Shown here one piece after another: positions 20,991 to 30,018 of a DNA stretch of 64,000 nucleotides. A model generated the notes under the pieces. The model saw nothing but the letters and a program-made list of their open reading frames with translations, was not told the DNA's origin and searched no databases. Positions within the stretch are counted from its first letter, which is position 1. Each line of letters begins with the position of its first letter. The stretch is from Spirosoma fluviale (GTDB taxonomy: Bacteria > Bacteroidota > Bacteroidia > Cytophagales > Cyclobacteriaceae), in assembly GCA_945897085.1 (NCBI GenBank), contig CAMDEU010000001.1:1-64000 (forward strand), written 5' to 3'. The position numbers and the translations under genes are program-made.

Positions 20991-21122
20991 TCCTTTACGA
21001 GTGAGAAGGAGAAGGAAAGTGGCTTCCGGTTGGACTGTAATAAGCCTCTTTTAGAAAAAATTAAGCATAGATTAAGGTAGAACTAGGCTAAATTCTTCAA
21101 TATTGTAGTTAACCTAACCACT
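20991..21122. other. Upstream region of the metal RND operon
   Basis: No gene and no full TAnnTTTG box is visible in these 132 bases. The operon's promoter must lie here or before the response-regulator remnant. No terminator is seen. Confidence 0.4.
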
Positions 21123-24100
21123 ATGCTTGACCGGATTATACAGTGGAGTATTTCACACAAATTCATCGTTGCCCTTTTTATTGCAGCTTGGATTGGATTC
21201 GGGCTGTATGCCTTAGCCAACTTGCCCATCGGTGCGGTACCTGATGTGACCAACAACCAGGTTCAAATCATCACTACCTCTAGAAATCTGGCCACGGAAG
21301 ATGTAGAGAAATTTCTTACCTATCCTATCGAACTGGAGATGGCCAACCTTCCAGGAATCAAGGATATTCGTTCCATTTCCAAGTTTGGTCTTTCGGTGGT
21401 GACCTTGGTATTTGAGGAGGATTTAGGTACCTACTTGCCCAGGCAATTGATTGCAGAACGCCTCAAGATCGCTGAAGAAAGAATTCCAGCAGGGTTTGGC
21501 AAACCCTTTATGGGTCCTATTTCCACAGGACTTGGAGAAATCTACCAATACATCATCGACGTCAAGCCTGGATACGAAGACCGATACAGCATCACTGACC
21601 TGCGTACGATTCAAGACTGGGTAGTGCGCCGCAACCTGTCCGGCATCGAAGGGGTCATCGAAGTCAATACCTGGGGAGGCTACCTCAAAGAGTACGAAGT
21701 GGCCATCAATCCAGAACGACTCAAGGCCATGGAGGTAGACTTGGCAGCTGTTTATGCCGTGCTGCAGCAAAACAATTCCATTGCTGGAGGTAGCTACATT
21801 GAAAAAACCAACGAGAGCTTTTTTATCCGTGGAGAAGGGCAAGTCAAGAGTTTGGAGGACATCGAAAACATCGTGGTGGAGCTTCGTAATGGGAGCCCCA
21901 TTTATGTACGAGATCTGGCTGAAGTAAAGTTTGGATATGCCAACCGATTTGGAGCCGTTACAGCCAATGCCCAAGGAGAGAAAGTGCTGGGACAGGTAAT
22001 GATGCTCAAAGGTGCCGATGGCAAAGGGACCATTGACCGAGTAAAAGCAAGGATTGCAGAAATGGAAACTACGCTTCCAGAAGGGATTGTTATCAACGGA
22101 TTTTTGGATCGCTCCGAACTCATTGGCCGGACGACCTTCACCATCGTGGAAAACCTGCTTTTAGGCTGCCTCATCGTGGTTTTTGTAGTGGTCTTGTTGC
22201 TGGGCAACCTTCGCTCAGGGCTCGTAGTGGCCTCAGTTATCCCCTTGAGTTTGTTGTTTGCCTTGTCCATGATGTATTTGTTTAACGTGGATGCTAACTT
22301 GATGAGTTTGGGGGCAATTGACTTTGGTATCATCATCGATGGCGCAGTTATTATCGTAGAGTACATCGCTTACCAGTTTAGCAAGTCATCGGAAGCTTTC
22401 GTGGGGCTCACTAAACAAGAAAAGCAGGTTGAAAAAGATAGAATTTCCTTCACTGGATCTTCTAAAATGATGCATTCGGCTATTTTTGGGCAGATCATCA
22501 TTATCATTGTCTTCATTCCCATTCTCTCCCTTTCAGGGGTGGAAGGTAAAATGTTTCGTCCCATGGCAGAGGTATTTAGTTTCGCCTTGATCGGAGCCAT
22601 GATCTTGGGACTTACCTATGTGCCAGCAGTCTCTGCAATTTTTCTCAAATCGAGCGTTCCAGGTCCCAAAAATATCTCGGTCCGATTACTACATTTTTTA
22701 AATCAAGTCTATAAGCCGGTATTGCATTGGGCTTTTGACCACAGCAAAGCAGTACTTATAGCTGCAGGAAGCCTTCTAGTGGCTGTTGTACTCATTTTTT
22801 CAAGCATGGGTTCGGAGTTTGTACCCACCTTGGACGAAGGAGATTTTGTAATTCAGCCTGTATTGAAGACAGGAACTACCTTAACCAATACGGTAGAGAC
22901 CATTACCGAGATGGAGCGAATTCTTATGAAATTCCCTGAGGTAAAGCAGGTAGTGACACGTATCGGCGCAGCAGAAATTCCAACTGATCCCATGTCTATG
23001 GAAGAAAGTGACGTGATTGTCACCTTACATCCTCCTAGCGAATGGACCACTGTCGAGACCAAGGATGAGTTGGCCGAGGAGTTTAAAAAGGCTCTGACAG
23101 CGATTCCTGGTCTGGATTACGAGTTTACCCAGCCAATAGAAATGCGCTTCAACGAGTTGATTACTGGAGTACGAGCTGATTTAGCGATCAAAGTGATTGG
23201 AGAAGATCTCGATGTGTTGTTGCAGACGGCTGAGGAAATTGAATCCGCTATCCAGGGGGTAGAAGGAGCTGCAGATATCATTCTTGAAAAAGTGGATGGA
23301 CTTCCTCAGATGAAAATCGAATACGACCGCGCCAAAATAGCCAAGTATGGCTTAAATGTGGAGGCAATCAACCAGGTAGTTACCATGGGCTTTGCGGGGC
23401 TCAGTGCAGGAACAGTCTTTGAGGGAGAGAAGCAATTTGATTTGGTGATCCGCTTTGATAAGCCCTTCCGAAAAGATATCGAACACATCGAGAATGCAGC
23501 CATTCAGTTGCCCATGGGAGGAAGTATTCCCCTCTCCGAATTAGCCAAAATCACCTATACCAAGGGTCCTGCTAAAATTTCGCGAGACAACACCCAGCGC
23601 AGGGTAGTGGTGGGAGTGAATGTCCGAAATCGAGATCTTCAATCTGTGGTGGACGATATACAAGCGATTGTAAAAACCAAAGTCACCATTCCGGAGGGCT
23701 ACCGAGTGGATTACGGAGGGCAGTTTGAAAATTTGCAGCAGGCAAGAAACCGACTCCTAATCGCAGTTCCAGTAGCACTCATCCTAATTTTTGTGTTGTT
23801 GTACTTCGCTTTTTCTTCCGCTCGAGATGCCTTTATGATTTACACGGCGATTCCGTTTTCAGCCATCGGAGGAGTGGTATTGCTTTGGCTTCGGGATATG
23901 CCGTTCAGTATTTCTGCTGGCGTAGGATTTATTGCACTTTTTGGCATTGCGGTGCTCAACGGCATTGTGATGATTGAACATTTCAAATCCATGGCAGGGA
24001 GGTTTACCTCAGTTCGAGAATTGGTGATGGTGGGGGCTGCTGAGCGTTTGCGTCCCGTCCTTCTTACGGCATCGGCTGCGGCCTTGGGATTTTTACCGAT

Positions 24101-24248
24101 GGCGCTCTCTGGTTCTGCCGGTGCGGAAGTGCAGCGTCCCTTGGCTACAGTGGTGGTTGGGGGCTTGATTTCGGCTACTCTTTTGACTATGTTGCTACTG
24201 CCAGTACTGTATGTGTGGTTCAGCAACCATAAAAAAATCAACCAATGA
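21123..24248 (+). CDS. CusA/CzcA-family heavy-metal efflux RND permease
   Basis: The product is 1,041 residues, the normal length of heavy-metal RND pumps, with PIGAVPDVTNNQVQI near the N-terminus. In the fourth membrane segment, about residues 400-413, it has DFGIIIDGAVIIVE. The Asp/Asp/Glu spacing matches the CzcA-type proton pathway for divalent ions (Zn, Co, Cd) and not the Cu/Ag-type CusA, where the first Asp is Ala. Metal identity is thus an inference. It overlaps the next gene by 4 bases (ATGA). Confidence 0.93.
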   Translation: MLDRIIQWSISHKFIVALFIAAWIGFGLYALANLPIGAVPDVTNNQVQIITTSRNLATEDVEKFLTYPIELEMANLPGIKDIRSISKFGLSVVTLVFEEDLGTYLPRQLIAERLKIAEERIPAGFGKPFMGPISTGLGEIYQYIIDVKPGYEDRYSITDLRTIQDWVVRRNLSGIEGVIEVNTWGGYLKEYEVAINPERLKAMEVDLAAVYAVLQQNNSIAGGSYIEKTNESFFIRGEGQVKSLEDIENIVVELRNGSPIYVRDLAEVKFGYANRFGAVTANAQGEKVLGQVMMLKGADGKGTIDRVKARIAEMETTLPEGIVINGFLDRSELIGRTTFTIVENLLLGCLIVVFVVVLLLGNLRSGLVVASVIPLSLLFALSMMYLFNVDANLMSLGAIDFGIIIDGAVIIVEYIAYQFSKSSEAFVGLTKQEKQVEKDRISFTGSSKMMHSAIFGQIIIIIVFIPILSLSGVEGKMFRPMAEVFSFALIGAMILGLTYVPAVSAIFLKSSVPGPKNISVRLLHFLNQVYKPVLHWAFDHSKAVLIAAGSLLVAVVLIFSSMGSEFVPTLDEGDFVIQPVLKTGTTLTNTVETITEMERILMKFPEVKQVVTRIGAAEIPTDPMSMEESDVIVTLHPPSEWTTVETKDELAEEFKKALTAIPGLDYEFTQPIEMRFNELITGVRADLAIKVIGEDLDVLLQTAEEIESAIQGVEGAADIILEKVDGLPQMKIEYDRAKIAKYGLNVEAINQVVTMGFAGLSAGTVFEGEKQFDLVIRFDKPFRKDIEHIENAAIQLPMGGSIPLSELAKITYTKGPAKISRDNTQRRVVVGVNVRNRDLQSVVDDIQAIVKTKVTIPEGYRVDYGGQFENLQQARNRLLIAVPVALILIFVLLYFAFSSARDAFMIYTAIPFSAIGGVVLLWLRDMPFSISAGVGFIALFGIAVLNGIVMIEHFKSMAGRFTSVRELVMVGAAERLRPVLLTASAAALGFLPMALSGSAGAEVQRPLATVVVGGLISATLLTMLLLPVLYVWFSNHKKINQ

Positions 24249-25450
24249 ATCTTCTCAAGAAAGGCATAAGCCTGCTGCTCCTATTTCTACTATGCCCCAT
24301 CGTCGCATCCTGGGCACAACAAGCAAGCCCCCTGACCTTGGAGGAGGCATTAGTATTAGCAGAAAAGCAAAACTTGGGTATCCAAGCAGCACAAAAGCGG
24401 TTAGCGGCTGCAGAAGCCCTGACTGGTTCCGCATGGACCTTGGAGAAAACACAAGTATATCATGCTCAAGACCAGAACGACATTGCTGAAAATGGAGTAT
24501 TCAACCGTGTTTGGGGTGTACGTCAGCGATTCGAGATGCCTACCGTTTACAGCACATCCAAAAACCTACTAAAAACAGTACAGAATCAGGAGGAGGCACG
24601 CTTGCAATTGGATATTCGAGACTTAAAAAAGGAAGTGAGTTTGGCTTTTGTAAACGCGCAGTATTGGATGGAGTTGGAAGGTAATTACAATTTTTTGGAC
24701 AGTCTCTACTCGGCTTTTGCAAATGCGGCTTCACGTCAACTCGAGACCGGTGAGGTTTCCTTATTGGAAAAGCTATCTGCGGAAAGCAAGAAGTTGGAAA
24801 TAGGGTTGCGCAGCAAGGAAGCAAAAAGTGAGAAATCGAATGCGTTGATGCGATTGGCAAGCCTGTTGGGAATGGAGGGTGAAATTCAGATTTCTACTAC
24901 TCCGGTGGTATTGAATTCAGGAATGCCTCAAGACATGCATCCAGGCCTTTCTTGGATAGAAGCAACCAAAATGCAAGCCAAGTACCAGACCCAAGTGGAG
25001 CAGCAGTACTTGTTGCCCGATGTAAATATGAACTTGTTTCGAGGCACCAATTTAGCAGCAGGCTCCAAAATCTATCCAGGTTTTGAGGTAGGAGTGGGCA
25101 TTCCCTTGTTTTTTGGAGCCCAAGCCGCCAAGATAAAGGCAGGAAAACTAGTTCAGGAGCAAGTAGGATTGGAAGCAGACAATTTTCAATTGCGCTTGGA
25201 CAATCAAATTGCAATCCTGCAAAATAAGTTGGCACAACAGGGACAGGTAATCCACTACTTTGAGCAGGAGGGCATGCGACTCGCAGATCAATTGCAGGTC
25301 CAAGCCACTCGCTCCTTTTCAGAAGGAGAAATCGATTTTCTACAGCATGTGCAATTGATAGAAAATTCACGATCCATTCGTCTCCAGTACTTACAAGCGA
25401 AGCGGGACTATTTAATCACTCAACTCGAACTTATTTACCTAAATCCCTAA
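24245..25450 (+). CDS. TolC-family outer-membrane protein of the metal efflux system (CzcC-like)
   Basis: The product is 401 residues with a signal peptide (LLLFLLCPIVASWAQ). It starts with LTLEEALVLAEKQN, the OEP helical start, and has a second helical repeat near the C-terminus. It would be the outer-membrane channel of the RND system. Its ATG overlaps the RND stop and its own stop overlaps the adaptor ATG (TAATG), so the three are translationally coupled. Confidence 0.9.
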   Translation: MNLLKKGISLLLLFLLCPIVASWAQQASPLTLEEALVLAEKQNLGIQAAQKRLAAAEALTGSAWTLEKTQVYHAQDQNDIAENGVFNRVWGVRQRFEMPTVYSTSKNLLKTVQNQEEARLQLDIRDLKKEVSLAFVNAQYWMELEGNYNFLDSLYSAFANAASRQLETGEVSLLEKLSAESKKLEIGLRSKEAKSEKSNALMRLASLLGMEGEIQISTTPVVLNSGMPQDMHPGLSWIEATKMQAKYQTQVEQQYLLPDVNMNLFRGTNLAAGSKIYPGFEVGVGIPLFFGAQAAKIKAGKLVQEQVGLEADNFQLRLDNQIAILQNKLAQQGQVIHYFEQEGMRLADQLQVQATRSFSEGEIDFLQHVQLIENSRSIRLQYLQAKRDYLITQLELIYLNP

Positions 25451-26586
25451 TGAAATCTAGTTCAAAAATACTTTTAACGCCTGTTTTGATTTTGTTTCTG
25501 CTGACCTCCTGTACCAAAAAGGAAGATGGTATTGAGGTGAGTGAAGCACCAAGCGAATCCACTGAAATTCAACTGACGGAGGAACAATTTCAAACCATGA
25601 AGATGGAGTGGGGCCCATTGCACACTGGAGAGTTTTCAGAAGAAATTCAGGTGCAGGGCACCGTACAAATTCCAGTGGAAGGGATGCGAGAAATCACAAC
25701 CTACTTTGGAGGCTATGTTCAAGATCTGAAATTGATTGAAGGGCAGGAAGTCCGAAAGGGTGAAGTGTTGTTTACCTTGGAGAATCCTGATTTTCTTCGT
25801 TTGCAACAAGATTTTCTCGAGATAAATAGTCAATTGGCCTACCTCAAAGCAGAATGGGACAGACAAAAGACCTTGGCGCAGGAACAGATTTCGGCGCAGA
25901 AAAACTTCCTAAAAGCTGCGGCTGACTACGAAGCTGCTTTGGCTAAAACCCAAAGTTTGAAAAAGCAATTGGCGATGATTGGGATCAATTCGGATGGGTT
26001 GACACCAGCTACCATGCGGAGTAAAATTTCTGTTACCTCTCCAATCTCGGGATTTGTTGTGGAGGTAGTGGCTGTTCCAGGACAATTTTTACCTTCAGCA
26101 GCCAAGGCTCTTGGCTTGATCAGTAAGGAACATATTCATGTGGAGTTGGTACTTTTTGAGAAGGACGCGAGCAAGGTTCATATGGGTCAAGTAGTTGAAT
26201 TTACCAGTCCTGACCGCCCGGATGAGGTGCTCAAGGCAAAGATAAAAGTTGTAGGCAAGTCCATCAATGCCCAACGACAGATCAACGTGCATGCGGACCT
26301 GCTGGATGAAAAGGAGGAAGCAAAATTGACCCCGGGTATGTTTTTGCAAGCTAGAATTCAACTTGATCCCCAACGGTCTTTGGCTGTTCCTGAAGAATCG
26401 ATCATTGAAGTAGGGAAGGACCACTATATATTGATTCAAAAAGCGAAATCTAATGATTCCTATACTTTGCAGAAAATAAAGGTTATTCCTGGAGCCAAAG
26501 GCAAGCATTACCGAGCAATCTCCACAGCCTCAGCCTTAGATTCTACAGCTGTAATCTTGGTAAAGGGAGGGTTTAACCTGCTTTAA
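25450..26586 (+). CDS. Heavy-metal RND periplasmic adaptor (CzcB-like) lipoprotein
   Basis: The product is 378 residues. A lipobox-like segment (LFLLTSCTKK) ends the signal peptide. The barrel-sandwich hybrid domain (YFGGYVQDLKLIEGQEVRKGEVLF), an alpha hairpin and the C-terminal barrel follow. No His/Met-rich metal-binding N-terminal extension is present. It is the last gene of the operon and is convergent with the phosphoesterase, only 6 bases away, with no obvious terminator between them. Confidence 0.9.
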   Translation: MKSSSKILLTPVLILFLLTSCTKKEDGIEVSEAPSESTEIQLTEEQFQTMKMEWGPLHTGEFSEEIQVQGTVQIPVEGMREITTYFGGYVQDLKLIEGQEVRKGEVLFTLENPDFLRLQQDFLEINSQLAYLKAEWDRQKTLAQEQISAQKNFLKAAADYEAALAKTQSLKKQLAMIGINSDGLTPATMRSKISVTSPISGFVVEVVAVPGQFLPSAAKALGLISKEHIHVELVLFEKDASKVHMGQVVEFTSPDRPDEVLKAKIKVVGKSINAQRQINVHADLLDEKEEAKLTPGMFLQARIQLDPQRSLAVPEESIIEVGKDHYILIQKAKSNDSYTLQKIKVIPGAKGKHYRAISTASALDSTAVILVKGGFNLL

Positions 26587-26592
26587 TCATAT

Positions 26593-28374
26593 TTATTTTA
26601 AATCAGTAGGAGCTTTATAGTCTATTTGATGGTAATCGATCAAGTTTCCTTCCAAGGTGTAGGTTCGGAGTTCGAATACTTCTTTGGTTAAGGTAACGGT
26701 ACCGTAATGATGTCCTCGATATGTTTTTGCGCTAAATGGAACTCGGTTAGGCGCGAAATCCTCTAGATTTCCTCCCATTCCCCCAAGTTGAAAGTAAGTA
26801 ATTCCCTTGGCAGTGTTTACCTGATCTTCCCAAATAGGAAAGGTTCTCATGTAGGTATGAAGGTGTCCAAAAAAGAACACTTTTACTCCTTCTTTTTCAA
26901 GAAGGGATACTAAATCTTGAAACTTTCGATCGCCATAGGTACTTGGGCCGCTCCAAGTGTTGCCATAATCGTCTTCATCTGCAGAATATGGCGCGTGATG
27001 CATCAACACCACTTTCCAATGAGCAATACTTTTTTGAAGTTCATTTTGTAACCAAATGTACTGGCTACCTCCTTTTTGGAGATTTTTGGGTTGGTTTGAA
27101 TCTAGAATAAAAAAATCTCCAAGCCCATAGCTAAGTGCATAATATCCTTTTTCTTCCGCCTGGGGATGGTAGTAATTGAACCAGTGCAAGTCTCCTTCCC
27201 CATTTCCAGGAACAGGTAGGTTAGGGATTCTAGAGTAGAGTGCTGAGCTCCCAGGAAAAAATTCTTGGGTCCACTGCCACTTTTGTTTTTTCTGACCCCC
27301 GTCAGTGAGGTCACCGAGGTGGATTGTAAAGTCTACGCGCTCGTCCCAAAGTAGGGAGCCAATTTTTTCATTGATTTGTGGGCGAGCTTCTGTATCGGAG
27401 ACTACGCCAAAAACAATCGGTTGGTGTGTTGAAGGAGCAGTCCGAAACGTCAAAGGACCGGACTTTAGAATTTTCCCGGAGGAGTCTTGTGCGTGTAGTT
27501 GATAAAAATAAGGGGTACCTGGTTGTAGGTTTTCGATTTGAGGACTATATAGATTTTCTTTTACAGGCAAAAGGAAGGTCGAATCTTTTAGGGGTAGGGA
27601 AGTACCGTATTTAAGATATACTTGTGCTTTTCGATCCAATTCAAAGGTGATTTGCATCCCTGTGTTCTTGAGCGGGAAAAGGTAGGGTTCAGCCAGAAAA
27701 TGGAAGCTGTTTGGAAAGCGAAGGCCTTTCTTTTTCCACTCTTGATGATTTTGAAAGCGTTGTTGAATTTGCTTCTCGGTGAGCGCAAGCTCAAAGTAGC
27801 TAAGGTGCTTCACCCAATGGTCTAGACTCATTTGTGGTTCCTGCTGAAGGTAGGATTGAAGCAGGAGCTTACCTTTCTCAGGAGAGAGCTGCTCTTGTGA
27901 GATTTGTGTTCCATTTTCCCAGACCGTTAGCCTGCCATTTTCAAGGGTAAGTACTAAATGAGTGAAATACTCTTCCCAAAATTGCTGTGCTACTTCTCGG
28001 TTGTCTAAGTTCCATTTTTCATTCCAATGGCCAAGAAGTGACTTTTTTCCTAAAAAAACCTCAAAACCTATGGGTTGGTTGATGTGCTGCATCAGCCAAA
28101 ACTCTAGTGTAAATGTAGATGCTCCAGTTACTAGGGAATCGGTAGGCAATTGATATTGGGCGGAGAGGCGCTGGTTTATCCTCGGAACCAGGGGTAGCGC
28201 TTGCCTGTTTTCAAAAGGCCGCAGGCTTAGGCTATCTTGAAAAAGTGGGCTTTGTGCATTCCTTGGCAGGCCAGGATTGGGCCAAAACCATTTTTCCCAA
28301 CTAGGGGTTTGACCCATGGAAAGGGTGGAAAAGTGAAGAAAAATTACGAATACTGTAAGTTGGAAACTTTTCAT
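26593..28374 (-). CDS. Secreted purple-acid-phosphatase-like metallophosphoesterase
   Basis: The product is 593 residues with a signal peptide (LTVFVIFLHFSTLSMGQ). A LamG-like region (about 85-215), a fibronectin-III-like domain (about 240-315, GTPYFYQLHAQD) and a calcineurin-like phosphoesterase domain follow. Metal-site motifs are SDTE (about 326), GDLTD (about 354), GNGE (about 390), MHHAP (about 458) and GHLHTYMR (about 503). The GNH motif of the family reads GNG here, so the catalytic His is missing. Activity is therefore uncertain. Start at 28374; an ATG two codons earlier is possible. Confidence 0.85.
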   Translation of the reverse strand: MKSFQLTVFVIFLHFSTLSMGQTPSWEKWFWPNPGLPRNAQSPLFQDSLSLRPFENRQALPLVPRINQRLSAQYQLPTDSLVTGASTFTLEFWLMQHINQPIGFEVFLGKKSLLGHWNEKWNLDNREVAQQFWEEYFTHLVLTLENGRLTVWENGTQISQEQLSPEKGKLLLQSYLQQEPQMSLDHWVKHLSYFELALTEKQIQQRFQNHQEWKKKGLRFPNSFHFLAEPYLFPLKNTGMQITFELDRKAQVYLKYGTSLPLKDSTFLLPVKENLYSPQIENLQPGTPYFYQLHAQDSSGKILKSGPLTFRTAPSTHQPIVFGVVSDTEARPQINEKIGSLLWDERVDFTIHLGDLTDGGQKKQKWQWTQEFFPGSSALYSRIPNLPVPGNGEGDLHWFNYYHPQAEEKGYYALSYGLGDFFILDSNQPKNLQKGGSQYIWLQNELQKSIAHWKVVLMHHAPYSADEDDYGNTWSGPSTYGDRKFQDLVSLLEKEGVKVFFFGHLHTYMRTFPIWEDQVNTAKGITYFQLGGMGGNLEDFAPNRVPFSAKTYRGHHYGTVTLTKEVFELRTYTLEGNLIDYHQIDYKAPTDLK

Positions 28375-28504
28375 GGCCATATGATTTTGGTCAAACCTAG
28401 GCAATCACTGTTTACTTTATGTGAACAAGGAATTAAGTTTCATGATGGATGCCTTTCAGAAGTATTATTCCATTTTTGATTGGCAACCTTTATTTATAGA
28501 ACGC

Positions 28505-28512
28505 TAAATTTG
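28505..28512 (+). promoter_or_regulatory. Candidate promoter of the GNAT gene
   Basis: TAAATTTG matches TAnnTTTG, with a TTG (28480-28482) 22 bases upstream as a -33 candidate. The ATG at 28518 lies almost at the expected start of transcription, so the mRNA may be nearly leaderless, or the box may be a coincidence. Confidence 0.45.
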
Positions 28513-28517
28513 CACAG

Positions 28518-29195
28518 ATGAATCACTCTTTAGACAATCCAATTTGGACAGCTTTGAATTCAGGTGTTGTCCCCTATGTTTTCCGGAGAGGCAACGCAGT
28601 GTTTATTGATCGAAAAATGGGATTCTTTGCTGGGCTTCCCAGCTATGAGGTCGAGCAATTGGATCAGTTGTATGCTGTGATGGATCCAGGGATGCGGGTG
28701 ATCTTATTTACGCCTGATTTTTTGGAATTTGATGCCAAATGGAAGGTGCGCAATGACAATGCCTTGTTGCAGATGGTCTTCGAAAGTCCTTCAATCAACT
28801 TGCCCCTAGATTCAAACATTCGGGCACTTGGTGCGGCAGATGTCCCCGATATGTTGGCCTTAACTCAGTTGGCCAAGCCTGGACCATTTTTAGAAAACAC
28901 GATCGATTTTGGAGGGTATTTCGGGTATTTTGTGGAAGGAAGACTGGTTTCCATGGCAGGAACTCGCTTGGCGGCAGGTCCCTACACCGAAGTGAGTGCA
29001 GTTTGCACGCATCCCGAGTTTGTGGGGAGGGGATTGGCGAAACTCGTTTTGCCCCAAGTAGTGAATTACATCCAGCAACGCCATCAAATCCCTTACCTTC
29101 AACTTTACCCAGACAACCTACCTGCCTACCGATTGTATCAAAGATTGGGATTTGTGGAGCGAACAAATATGCGCGCGTATTCCTTGGAAAAGTAA
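28518..29195 (+). CDS. GNAT-family acetyltransferase (FR47-like)
   Basis: The product is 225 residues. The C-terminal half is a GNAT fold with the acetyl-CoA loop HPEFVGRGLAKLVLPQV and the end motif LYPDNLPAYRLYQRLGFVER. The N-terminal half (about 1-95) resembles the extra domain of FR47-type proteins. The substrate is unknown. It stands alone between a divergent phosphoesterase and a convergent SSB. Confidence 0.85.
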   Translation: MNHSLDNPIWTALNSGVVPYVFRRGNAVFIDRKMGFFAGLPSYEVEQLDQLYAVMDPGMRVILFTPDFLEFDAKWKVRNDNALLQMVFESPSINLPLDSNIRALGAADVPDMLALTQLAKPGPFLENTIDFGGYFGYFVEGRLVSMAGTRLAAGPYTEVSAVCTHPEFVGRGLAKLVLPQVVNYIQQRHQIPYLQLYPDNLPAYRLYQRLGFVERTNMRAYSLEK

Positions 29196-29424
29196 AGAGG
29201 CTGAACTCATTTTTTTCAAAATAGTTTCCTGGCCTAAGGTTATATCTAGATTTTGAAACTCTCTTTAGAAAGTAATTTAGCATCCATTTTGGGGAAAAAT
29301 TACCATTCATACCCTTCTCCCTTCCATTCGAAGGGCAAAGCTTTTCACTTTAATTTGAAAGGATCTCGGTTCCTAGATAAGAAAAGCACATTTCTGAGGG
29401 GGCATTTTCGCAATCCACGAAAAG
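29196..29424. other. Intergenic stretch after the GNAT gene
   Basis: No gene, RNA or repeat is recognisable in these 229 bases; the only structure is the adjoining terminator hairpin at 29425-29462. Confidence 0.4.
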
Positions 29425-29462
29425 CCTTGACTTGAAGGGGATGCTTTCCCTTCAAGTTAAGG
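29425..29462 (-). terminator. Rho-independent terminator of the ssb-like gene
   Basis: CCTTGACTTGAAGGG (29425-29439) pairs with CCCTTCAAGTTAAGG (29448-29462) over 15 positions with one wobble and an 8-base loop. Read on the minus strand it lies 17 bases past the SSB stop and is followed by CTTTT. Confidence 0.75.
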
Positions 29463-29479
29463 GCCATTGTATTCCCATC

Positions 29480-29827
29480 CTAGAGTTCCTTTGGTTTCTT
29501 GTCTAAGAGGAGAAACTCATGGACGATCACCTCAGTAATGAGTTTTTTATCTCCATTTTTATCCGTGTAACTCCGGTTGGTCAACTTGCCTTCCACCGCA
29601 ATTTCGGATCCCTTATCGGTAAATTTGGCTAGGTTTTCCGCAGGCTTATCCCAAATCACCAGGTTATGCCAAATGGTTTCCTCTACCCGCTCTCCCTTTT
29701 GGGTCTTGTAGCTTTCATTGGTGGCAAGCGACACATGACCTAGGAATTTGCCCGACTCGAGCTGCTTGAGATCTACTTTGGCACCCAAGTGCCCGATCAA
29801 CTGAACTTTGTTTTTTAATGCATTCAT
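29480..29827 (-). CDS. ssb: Short single-stranded DNA-binding protein
   Basis: The product is 115 residues, a single OB fold (NKVQLIGHLGAKVDL, FLGHVSLATNESY, IWHNLVIWDKPAENLAKF, GSEIAVEGKL). Housekeeping SSBs are usually longer and end in a flexible linker with an acidic tip (DDDIPF-like) that recruits partners; this one stops at KKPKEL straight after the fold. It is therefore probably an accessory SSB. The gene stands alone with its own terminator. Confidence 0.9.
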   Translation of the reverse strand: MNALKNKVQLIGHLGAKVDLKQLESGKFLGHVSLATNESYKTQKGERVEETIWHNLVIWDKPAENLAKFTDKGSEIAVEGKLTNRSYTDKNGDKKLITEVIVHEFLLLDKKPKEL

Positions 29828-30018
29828 GTAGTAAAAAATTGAGGTGAAACATGACCAATCCTTAAGCGGATTAGATTGAAAAATTAATACACTAAACTCG
29901 AAAAGAAATCTTACAAAAACTGCGAGATAAGTAATTAAAATCGTTTAAAAATGCTTTAAATCAAAATTAAAGAGAATTGGAGCTTGGAAAAATCGGTACG
30001 AATGAATCAAAAAATAAA

